From JBFGFX01 sp965232455 (GTDB lineage Bacteria > Pseudomonadota > Gammaproteobacteria > Steroidobacterales > Woeseiaceae), in NCBI GenBank assembly GCA_965232455.1, contig OZ246981.1, positions 4,526,001 to 4,590,000 of the forward strand: a stretch of 64,000 bases of DNA, given 5' to 3'. Numbering within the stretch: position 1 is the stretch's first letter; each line of letters starts with the position of its first letter. This document shows positions 35,261-42,220 of the stretch, piece by piece. Both the position numbers and the translations under genes were made by a program. A model generated the notes under the pieces. That model did no database searches. It had not been told where the DNA came from and saw only the letters and a program-made list of their open reading frames with translations.

Positions 35261-35511
35261 TGAAAACGTAGGGTCTCGAGACCCCTGCGACACGCCCGCC
35301 CGTTTGCATCGAACAGATGACATTCGTCGGCGGACAATGCGGTACGGATGCGGTCGGATACTGCGGCGCGCGCGTCCCCGTCTTCACGGCACACGAGAAG
35401 CGAGCCGTAGTCCAGTTCGACGTGGACGTAGCGACTCTCGCCGAGTTCCTCGATCGCAAGAACCCGGCCTGGTATTGCGGAATCGGCGACCGCGACGTGC
35501 TGTGGAGCGGT
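35257..35511 (-). pseudogene. C-terminal remnant of a MalK/UgpC-type sugar ABC transporter ATPase
   Basis: Translated on the minus strand from the base after the AHSA1 stop, the frame reads ADSAIPGRVLAIEELGES, then RYVHVELDYGSLLV, and ends HLFDANGRACRR followed by a stop at 35257. This is the TOBE-type domain at the end of MalK/UgpC ATPases, whose usual end is HLFD-x-x-[TG]GR. There is no start codon, nucleotide-binding domain or Walker motif, so only the last ~80 residues survive. It is in frame with, and directly after, the stop of the AHSA1 gene, and its end overlaps the receptor gene's stop. Confidence 0.65.
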
Positions 35512-35991
35512 TCAGTCCTGCCAAACCGGCGGAGTTGTACCTTCAAGGTACGCTTTCATCGTGGCCCAAAGAAACGACCACCCCTTGTCTTTTTCGGCCT
35601 TGCCGGCTTCCGACACGCGACCAACGTTCGCCTCGGTGTAGGTCATTTTCGTACCGCCGTTTTCGGCACTGAGCTTCCAGGTGCCGTACCATTGCGTCGG
35701 TCCGCCCCAATTCGGGAACACCAGGCCGGAGACCTGGAGCATCCTGCCCGGCTCGACCGCGACTACGGTCGCCCAAAGCACGCCTCCGCCATTGCCCCAA
35801 TCCTCGTACATGCGGCCGCCGGGATGCGCCTCGAGCACATAGACTCGTTCGCCGTCTTCTCCGCCCGCATAAAATGCGGCCGGCCACCACTCGCCGATCT
35901 TGTCGGTCAGTGCGCTCCAGACCCTCTCTGACGGTGCGTCGATTCTTGTTTCCATTGAAAAGCTGAGCATTTGTGCGTTGTTGATATCCAC
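35512..35991 (-). CDS. SRPBCC/AHSA1-family protein
   Basis: The 159-residue protein has the AHSA1 (START-like) pattern: FSMETRIDAPSERVWSALTDKIGEWW, VYVLEAHPGGRMYEDWG, WATVVAVEPGRMLQVSG, GTWKLSAENGGTKMTYTE and a C-terminal KGWSFLWATMKAYLEG helix. Such proteins form a hydrophobic cavity; in bacteria they are often paired with an ArsR regulator, as here, and their ligands are unknown. It is coupled to the arsR gene (start 4 bases after its stop) and should be controlled by the same operator. Confidence 0.92.
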   Translation of the reverse strand: MDINNAQMLSFSMETRIDAPSERVWSALTDKIGEWWPAAFYAGGEDGERVYVLEAHPGGRMYEDWGNGGGVLWATVVAVEPGRMLQVSGLVFPNWGGPTQWYGTWKLSAENGGTKMTYTEANVGRVSEAGKAEKDKGWSFLWATMKAYLEGTTPPVWQD

Positions 35992-35995
35992 AATT

Positions 35996-36358
35996 TCAAT
36001 TCCTCGTCATTTCGGCAATCGATCGCAGCTTTAACAGGCGGTCCGCCGGTAAGGCCTCGAATGGCCGGATCCACCGCCGGTACATCGCCTGCAGCGGGAC
36101 CGGATTCAGATGATTGATCCTTTCTCTCCCTCGTCTTTCGACCAAAACCAGGCCGGCAACGTGGAGCGTCTTCAGGTGCTTCATGACGGCAAAGCGCGTG
36201 AACTCGAAGTGTTCGCACAACTCGCCGGTTGTCATGGATTTCTGGCGCAACAGGTCGAGCATTCTTCGCCGGGAGGCGTCGCTCAGCGCCAGCCAGATGG
36301 CGTCGTTGATCTCGTCTCGGTTTTCGACGCGCCGATCCGTTTTCTTTTTGATATTCAT
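35996..36358 (-). CDS. ArsR-family regulator paired with AHSA1
   Basis: The 120-residue winged-helix protein has DAIWLALSDASRRRMLDLLRQKSMTTGELCEHF and FTRFAVMKHLKTLHVAGLVLVERRGRER, the pattern of SdpR-like ArsR proteins. There is no CxC metal site of arsenic sensors, so it probably senses a non-metal signal or the AHSA1 partner. The start at 36358 is chosen because the operator begins at that codon; an upstream ATG at 36379 lies within the operator itself. Confidence 0.92.
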   Translation of the reverse strand: MNIKKKTDRRVENRDEINDAIWLALSDASRRRMLDLLRQKSMTTGELCEHFEFTRFAVMKHLKTLHVAGLVLVERRGRERINHLNPVPLQAMYRRWIRPFEALPADRLLKLRSIAEMTRN

Positions 36359-36385
36359 AATATGTGACCCAATAGTCACATATTA
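36358..36385 (-). promoter_or_regulatory. Operator of the ArsR/AHSA1 operon
   Basis: A perfect 11-bp inverted repeat, TAATATGTGAC (36358-36368) and GTCACATATTA (36375-36385), surrounds CCAATA. It overlaps the arsR start codon. ATATGTGAC-type half-sites are typical of AHSA1-linked ArsR regulators, so autoregulation is likely. Confidence 0.8.
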
Positions 36386-36506
36386 GCGGGACCAAATCAA
36401 TCTCTCTTGAATGGCATACCCGGACTGCCGGGCGAAGATGAGCTTACGCATTGTCTCGTTGCCTGCCCGAAGTCCGAGACGGCGAAAGGCAGCGCCCGAT
36501 TGCCCG

Positions 36507-36980
36507 TCAGATATTCAAGGCGGTTTCGTATTTCACCCGTGAATAGACGATGTTCGTTTCGGATCGCTGCACGGTATCGTCGGTCAGGATATGCCGGTCG
36601 ATCCATTCTTCGTAGCACTGCAAATCGTTGAAATGGGCAACCACGATAAAATCGGCTTCGCCAGACACCGTGTAACACTGGGCGACTTCGGGAGATTTTC
36701 GCATCTTCCGTTTAAACGCCTCGTAAACCGCATGCGTTTCATTCAGCAAACGAATGGACGTGATGACCGTCACGAGCCGCCTGCCCGGGTCGACGATTGA
36801 TACGTCTCTGGCAATGATCCGCTCGTCACGCAAGCGCTTGAGGCGGCGGCGCACGGAACTCGCCGAGATGTTCAATTCCTCTGCGAGGTCGTCGTAGCTC
36901 CGGCGATTGTCCTTTTGAACCAGCGCCAGGAGCCGGCGGTCGTGATTATCAAGCATCCGATGTCCGGCTGTTTTCGTCAT
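36507..36980 (-). CDS. Lrp/AsnC-family transcription regulator
   Basis: The 157-residue protein has an N-terminal helix-turn-helix (DNHDRRLLALVQKDNRRSYDDLAEELNISASSVRRRLKRLRDERII) and a C-terminal RAM effector domain (ITSIRLLNETHAVYEAF, PEVAQCYTVSGEADFIVVAH, DDTVQRSETNIVYSRVKYETAL). Lrp/AsnC proteins sense amino acids. It is divergent from the serine hydrolase gene (37115) that opens the peptide-catabolic locus, so it may be a local regulator of that locus. ATG 36980 is chosen; 37010 and 36956 are alternatives. Confidence 0.92.
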   Translation of the reverse strand: MTKTAGHRMLDNHDRRLLALVQKDNRRSYDDLAEELNISASSVRRRLKRLRDERIIARDVSIVDPGRRLVTVITSIRLLNETHAVYEAFKRKMRKSPEVAQCYTVSGEADFIVVAHFNDLQCYEEWIDRHILTDDTVQRSETNIVYSRVKYETALNI

Positions 36981-37114
36981 ATCTGAAGAAATAATAGCGG
37001 AAACCGCCAATTTAGTGAGCGATTTCGGTCATTCTGTCCCGAATGCGCAAGTATACTCTTCAGCAATCGGCAGCAGCGGCAGCCGGCCAAAATGGATTCC
37101 CCGGGTACTGATGA

Positions 37115-38635
37115 ATGTTGTCGTTTCGTATTGCAGTCGTCTCAATCTGGACCATTCTTCTGCTTGGTTGGGCGCATGCGGGGCCCCTCGAACGGATAGA
37201 CCCTGTTCCGCCTTTCACAATCGACGAAGAGTTGATCCGCGAGCGCATTGATCGAATAGTCATCGAAGAAGGCGTCCCGTCGATTTCGGTGGCTGCGACC
37301 AAGGGCGACGGCCGCCTGTGGGCGCACACGTCCGGCGTCGCCGACAAGCAAACTAACCGCGAGGCTACTGACACTACGCCCTATCGTCTGGCATCGGTAT
37401 CCAAGCCGATCACGGCCGTTGGGATCATGCTGCTGGCCGATCGCGGCATGGTCGATCTCGATGCGCCCGCCAACGCTTATCTCGGCGAGCAGAAAATCGT
37501 CGCCAGGGTTGGTGATGCCAATGACGTGACGGTGCGCCGGCTGATGAGCCATCGCGGCGGACTCCCGCTGCATTACAATCTGATCCATGCGGACGAGGCG
37601 TACGAACGCCGCGGCCTCGATGAGACCATCGCGCGTTACGGGCAGGTCATGCTGCCGCCCGGCGCGACGCATCGCTACTCGAACGTCGGTTACGCCGTGC
37701 TCGAGCGGATTATCGAGATTCAGTCGGGAAAACCCTACGAGAGATTTTTGCGCGACGAGTTTTTTGGTCCCCTCCGCATGACGACCGCCGGCGTGGTCAC
37801 GGCGCCGGTTCACCCGGATGGAGCGGCGATTCCGTATACGCGCGCCGGCGATCGATACCCCGCGTACGACATGGATACGCGCGGGGCCGGCGGCGTATAC
37901 ATGTCCGCAAGCGACCTGGTGAGATTCGGTCGGTTCTTCAGCGACGCCCTCGACGGAAAGTCAGACCTGCTCTCTCAGTCCGCGGCCCGCGAAATGCTGG
38001 ACGCGCAAGCACCTTTGGAGGAGGGCAGACGCGAATGGTACGTTCTGGGCTGGGTCCACGAATTGCGCGGCGAGGATCGGCAGCACGATACGATCTATCA
38101 CCTTGGGTCCACGCCGGGTGTGCGGGCAGAATTATGGATTTATCCCGATGAGGATTTTGTCGTTGCGACCCTGGTCAACGAGATGTCCTGGACGCCCCTC
38201 AAACTGGCGCGCGAAGCCGTCGTGGCAGCCGTTCTTCCGGAGCTTGCATTCATCCCGTATCCGGAAATCGAGATTGCCGATCGGCTGCAAGAGCGTTGGG
38301 CGGGCGAGATCGATCTGGGTGGCGACGGCAAGCTGCCGACGATTATCGACTTTCGCGACCCTTCCCGGCCATTCGTCTCCGTCGGTGACGAGACGGTCCG
38401 AGTGAATTCGGTCCAAACGATCGACGACGGGTTTGTCCAGATTGTGACGACGTCCGCACGCTTGCCGACGATCGACGTGCAGCGACAGCCTTACGAGCTG
38501 GGATTCATGTTACGACCGAACGGCGCGCGGCTCGAGGGGTACGTCACTGCCAACCGGGTGGCCACGCGTGATCGGGACAGCGGCAACTTCGCCTTTCCTG
38601 TCAGACTCGACACGGATCCGGAAGACCGGAAATGA
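37115..38635 (+). CDS. Exported beta-lactamase-family serine hydrolase
   Basis: The 506-residue protein has a signal peptide (RIAVVSIWTILLLGWAHAG) and a class-C beta-lactamase/D-Ala-D-Ala carboxypeptidase-like domain with SVSK (Ser94, Lys97), RYSNVGYAVLERI as the Tyr-x-Asn motif, and HLGSTPGVRAELW as the KTG-equivalent box (His-Leu-Gly). A further ~110 residues at the C-terminus form a small beta domain. Such proteins are peptidases, esterases or D-amino-acid amidases rather than resistance enzymes. It is the first gene of the locus, divergent from lrp. ATG 37115 has no strong ribosome binding site. Confidence 0.92.
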   Translation: MLSFRIAVVSIWTILLLGWAHAGPLERIDPVPPFTIDEELIRERIDRIVIEEGVPSISVAATKGDGRLWAHTSGVADKQTNREATDTTPYRLASVSKPITAVGIMLLADRGMVDLDAPANAYLGEQKIVARVGDANDVTVRRLMSHRGGLPLHYNLIHADEAYERRGLDETIARYGQVMLPPGATHRYSNVGYAVLERIIEIQSGKPYERFLRDEFFGPLRMTTAGVVTAPVHPDGAAIPYTRAGDRYPAYDMDTRGAGGVYMSASDLVRFGRFFSDALDGKSDLLSQSAAREMLDAQAPLEEGRREWYVLGWVHELRGEDRQHDTIYHLGSTPGVRAELWIYPDEDFVVATLVNEMSWTPLKLAREAVVAAVLPELAFIPYPEIEIADRLQERWAGEIDLGGDGKLPTIIDFRDPSRPFVSVGDETVRVNSVQTIDDGFVQIVTTSARLPTIDVQRQPYELGFMLRPNGARLEGYVTANRVATRDRDSGNFAFPVRLDTDPEDRK

Positions 38636-38686
38636 GCAACGCAAAAAGACCGCTTGCCGAGCAACGCTTATCTCTGTGCCTTCCAG

Positions 38687-40405
38687 TCACTCGAACATCA
38701 GACGGCGAATCTGCTCGAACGGTATGGGACCGTAGGTAAGAAACGTGTCGTGAAAGCGTTTCATCGAATAGTGCGGGCCCATACGCCGCTTGTATTCCTC
38801 GCGTAGCTCCTCGATGACGAGTTCGCCGATAATCTCGCGTCCGGGCGGCGACGGGCTTTGCGAATCGCGTTGCACTTCGATGAAGGCGTTACCCGGCTCC
38901 ATGCCGATTTCGGTGATGTAAGCGTCAACCGCTTCGTCGAAAGTCATATCACCCAGCGCCATTTTGATCTTGGTGATGATCCGCTGCACGCGCCACATGC
39001 GCATCTGCAGCCGGCCCATATGCGTTTTCAATCCGGTGACGTAGTCCAGGCGATCGTCGAAGTAACCTTCGTCGGGCAGCAGTTTTTCCAGGTAAAACGA
39101 CCATGCCTGGCTCAGGTAAGCGCTGTTGTAGGCGCTGCGAATGGGGCGCGTTACGTTTTCCGCGGCCGCCGCGATCTGCACGTTGTGGCCGAGCCATTCA
39201 TGATAGGAGATGACGTGCGTCCAGTAAGGATTGTAGGAGAGCAGGCGGCTCGCCTTCTCCTCTTCACTCAGCCTGTCCTCCAGCGGCGTCAGAATATAGT
39301 AGCCGGACTGGCGGCCGGCGAGGTCCGGGCCACGAGTCGCGCCGCCGAACGATAGAACCCGACGCGCCATCGGTGGACTCAGACGAGCGCCGTAATCGAT
39401 GTAGTCGGGGATCGTCACCACGTGACTGCCTTCGTTCTGCAGCCAGTCAGTCGTGATATGTACGAAACGCTGCGCCATGGGCAGAACACCCTCCCAGGGC
39501 GGTGCTTCGTTTTTCATGGATTGCCATACGACATTCAGGTCGCCGGAAGGATGGATGAGTTTTGCCAGTTGCTCCATCTCCCCGCGCGTTTTAACGGCGT
39601 CCCTTTCCGCGATTCGCAGCATTTCTTTTGCCGGGTAATCGTGAAGCATTTCCTTGCCGATCTGATACGCGTCAATCTGTTCGACGGTCCAGGCAGGCGA
39701 GCGCGTGGAGCGAGGTAACAGATCGGCCTCGAGCCACTTCTCGAATTCCCTGACCTCGGCCAATGCGCTTTTTGCGGCGTTCAGAAAACGCTTTCTGATT
39801 TCCGGATCGGGAATCGAGACCTTCGGCGCGTAGTCCCGCAGCAAGAGTTCCGCGTAATAGCACTGGTACAGCGCATTCTCCGTCCAGGTGCGGGCGGGTG
39901 TCGTCAGGTTCGCGCGAGCGTCTGCAAAGCGGTCTCCAAGCGATTCCAGTTCCTCAACGGCTTTTGTGCCCGCGCCGGCGCTGTTGGCCTCCGGACGCAG
40001 AAACAGGCTGCTCGTCGCGGAGAGCTCGATATAGGAAACCGGAACCAACTTGAAGAGTTGCAGATCCTCGTACTCGAAGACCCTGGTGCGTGCGAAGGCG
40101 GCAAACAGATCGTAGTCGACCTGATCGTCCACGGATAACGCCGCATAATCGACCTCGTCGAGTTCGGCCAGCAGGTCCTTGTAGGTCTGTGCAGCCGCCA
40201 GGTAGCCCGCCTCCCGGCGCGGTTCCGGTTTGACGTCCAGACCGCGTTCAATGATTTGAGCGAGACTGCCCGCGCCGGCGGCCGACGCGGGCAATGCGAA
40301 CACGGCCATCAGGAGACCGGCTGCAACTACGAAACGACCTTTTGTCCTGTCGCCTTTATTGGCTTCGTTCTCAACAGTTGATCGCGCTGGTACGCGGTGC
40401 TGCAT
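38687..40405 (-). CDS. Exported DUF885-family putative metallopeptidase (divergent metal site)
   Basis: The 572-residue protein has a signal-like segment (GRFVVAAGLLMAVFALPASAAG) and the DUF885 fold, with PARTWTENALYQCYYAELLL, GRQSGYYILTP and the metal-binding-type YHEWLGHN. In the other DUF885 protein of this window the same site is HEGVPGHHHQ, with one more residue between Glu and Gly; here it is shortened. Also, the usual EGWALYxE segment is SQAWSFYLE, missing the first Glu. The protein may therefore bind metal differently or be non-catalytic. It ends 51 bases after the serine hydrolase stop and lies downstream of the amidohydrolase. ATG 40405 is chosen over 40441. Confidence 0.85.
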   Translation of the reverse strand: MQHRVPARSTVENEANKGDRTKGRFVVAAGLLMAVFALPASAAGAGSLAQIIERGLDVKPEPRREAGYLAAAQTYKDLLAELDEVDYAALSVDDQVDYDLFAAFARTRVFEYEDLQLFKLVPVSYIELSATSSLFLRPEANSAGAGTKAVEELESLGDRFADARANLTTPARTWTENALYQCYYAELLLRDYAPKVSIPDPEIRKRFLNAAKSALAEVREFEKWLEADLLPRSTRSPAWTVEQIDAYQIGKEMLHDYPAKEMLRIAERDAVKTRGEMEQLAKLIHPSGDLNVVWQSMKNEAPPWEGVLPMAQRFVHITTDWLQNEGSHVVTIPDYIDYGARLSPPMARRVLSFGGATRGPDLAGRQSGYYILTPLEDRLSEEEKASRLLSYNPYWTHVISYHEWLGHNVQIAAAAENVTRPIRSAYNSAYLSQAWSFYLEKLLPDEGYFDDRLDYVTGLKTHMGRLQMRMWRVQRIITKIKMALGDMTFDEAVDAYITEIGMEPGNAFIEVQRDSQSPSPPGREIIGELVIEELREEYKRRMGPHYSMKRFHDTFLTYGPIPFEQIRRLMFE

Positions 40406-40462
40406 TGTCAGGGCCTTGCCTCCGTTTGTGAGTGATGACAATTCGATGGTTGGACCGACGTT

Positions 40463-42109
40463 TCAGTACCGCGGCAGTTCAGTGATGCCACGCTCCCGCA
40501 TCTGCGCGTTAACCATTTCTTCGACGTCACGTAACAACTGTTTTGCGTCGTAGACGATGCCGTCCTTGATGGTGTACTTGACGCCGCCAACCCTTTCCGG
40601 CTGGCCGGTCTCGTCATTCAAGCGTACGTGTCCGGTGCCATAAAGCACCTTCAGGTTGTGCAGCGGGTTTTCGTCGACAATCACGAGGTCTGCAAGATAG
40701 CCGGGCCGAACGACGCCAAACTGTTCCTTTTCACCTTTCGGCTCGGCCAGAGCCTGCGCCGGATGCAGGGTTGCGGCGCGGATGACTTCGAGCGGCGTCA
40801 GTCCCGCCTCCTGCATCAGCTCCATTTCTTCAATGTAGCCGAAGCCGTACTGGTTGTAGATGAATGCCGCATCGGCGCTGACGGTAACGCGACCGCCGGC
40901 GTCCTTGTAATCGTCGATGAAGTCCATCCACTTCCGATAGAAGGCTTTCCACGCGATTTCATCGGCCGTGGTCCAGTCGAAGAAGTAGGAGCCATGGTTA
41001 ACGCGGCTCGGTGTGTAGAATTCCCAAAGCGAAGGCAAGGTGTACTTGTGCCAGTCGGCGTTGCGCGAGCGCATCACGTCGCGGCCGGCAAGATAGGCCG
41101 TCATTGTCGGGTCGAGGAAGGCTCTGTGATCGAGAAAGAACTCGATCAGATCGTTCCAGGCTTCGCTGCCCTGTGGGCTGATCATGTTCCACTGACGCGC
41201 TACCTGGCTGAACCGGTCCTGCTCGTCGTTGTAGTTCATGTCGGCCGGCCAGGTTTGAATGTCGTGATCGTCGTACATCGACTCGAAGATGCCGTAGAAA
41301 TGAGTGACCGTACCCAGTCCCATGCCGACGGCATCCCTTGCATTCACCTCCGCGACCATGAGCTGCGCAAGGTGGGCCGTGCTGCCGAGATCGTGTTTTT
41401 CGGCTTCGTCAAGCAGCGCGGCAAGGATGTCCGGCGGATAGTTGAAGATCTTCAGCCCGTCAATCCCCTTGCGCGCCGCCCAGCGGACCCACTCACGGCC
41501 AATCTCCGGCGTGATAATGGCTCCTCCGTCCCAATCCTCTCCGTCTCCCGGTACCTGGTAGGCATAAATTCTCGGCGCAACGATTTCGTTTTTTGCGCTT
41601 CGTTCTTTTTCGCGCAGCGTCCAGTTGAGCGGCCCTGCGGGAACGCCCCGGACGGTGGTGATGCCATGGGCCATCCAGAGCTTGTAGGGATATTCGGCTT
41701 CCGGCGCTTTGGGCACGTCGCCGACGTGGACGTGGTTGTTGACGAACCCCGGCAGCACGTAGGATCCGGACGCGTCGATCTCTCGAGTGGCGCCCGTGGG
41801 CCGGTCGTTCTCGTCGATGGGAACGTGCGGTACGCCAACGTTCCTTATCTCAATGATCCGATTGCCCTCGACGACGATATCCACGGGTCCGCGTGCCGGC
41901 GCGCCGCTGCCGTCGATCAGCGTCGCACCGCGGATGATCAGACGCTCGAACGGACCTTCACCTTCGTTTGCTCTGCGATCCGGCGCGCCTCTTACCGTTT
42001 CGTCGCCGTCCGCGGCGATGGAGACGCCGAGACCTGCCGAAACGTTCAGGACACAACTCGCGATGAGTACGGTTGAAATCTTTACGGCGATATTGGAGCT
42101 AAATTTCAC
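40463..42109 (-). CDS. Exported amidohydrolase (metal-dependent, imidazolonepropionase-like)
   Basis: The 548-residue protein starts with GTG 42109 after AGGGGAAG; upstream in-frame ATG codons lack such a site and run into the terminator. It has a signal peptide and the amidohydrolase fold: LIIRGATLIDGSG, YVLPGFVNNHVHVGD with the His-x-His metal pair, GLKIFNYPP with a candidate Lys, STAHLAQLMV and TVTHFYGIFES with further His, SADAAFIYNQYG with Asp, and LTPLEVIRAATLHPAQAL with PGYLADLVIVDENPL. Secreted members hydrolyse dipeptides and X-Pro or cyclic amides. A paralogue lies at 63445-64000. It follows the receptor gene behind a terminator. Confidence 0.9.
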   Translation of the reverse strand: MKFSSNIAVKISTVLIASCVLNVSAGLGVSIAADGDETVRGAPDRRANEGEGPFERLIIRGATLIDGSGAPARGPVDIVVEGNRIIEIRNVGVPHVPIDENDRPTGATREIDASGSYVLPGFVNNHVHVGDVPKAPEAEYPYKLWMAHGITTVRGVPAGPLNWTLREKERSAKNEIVAPRIYAYQVPGDGEDWDGGAIITPEIGREWVRWAARKGIDGLKIFNYPPDILAALLDEAEKHDLGSTAHLAQLMVAEVNARDAVGMGLGTVTHFYGIFESMYDDHDIQTWPADMNYNDEQDRFSQVARQWNMISPQGSEAWNDLIEFFLDHRAFLDPTMTAYLAGRDVMRSRNADWHKYTLPSLWEFYTPSRVNHGSYFFDWTTADEIAWKAFYRKWMDFIDDYKDAGGRVTVSADAAFIYNQYGFGYIEEMELMQEAGLTPLEVIRAATLHPAQALAEPKGEKEQFGVVRPGYLADLVIVDENPLHNLKVLYGTGHVRLNDETGQPERVGGVKYTIKDGIVYDAKQLLRDVEEMVNAQMRERGITELPRY

Positions 42110-42140
42110 GGACTTCCCCTTTCCTCTCTTGATTGATCTC

Positions 42141-42175
42141 AAAAAAAAAGCGCCAACCAGTGTTCGGTCGGCGCT
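42141..42175 (-). terminator. Rho-independent terminator after the TonB-dependent receptor gene
   Basis: On the minus strand AGCGCCGACC pairs with GGTTGGCGCT (42149-42158 and 42166-42175 in plus coordinates) across a 7-base loop with one G-U pair. Nine T follow (A run at 42141-42149). The terminator lies between the receptor gene and the amidohydrolase, so the amidohydrolase needs its own promoter or read-through. Confidence 0.9.
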
Positions 42176-42220
42176 TGAGTCCTGCATCAAAGAGCGCTGC
42201 TGCCCCTTGATTGTCGTACG

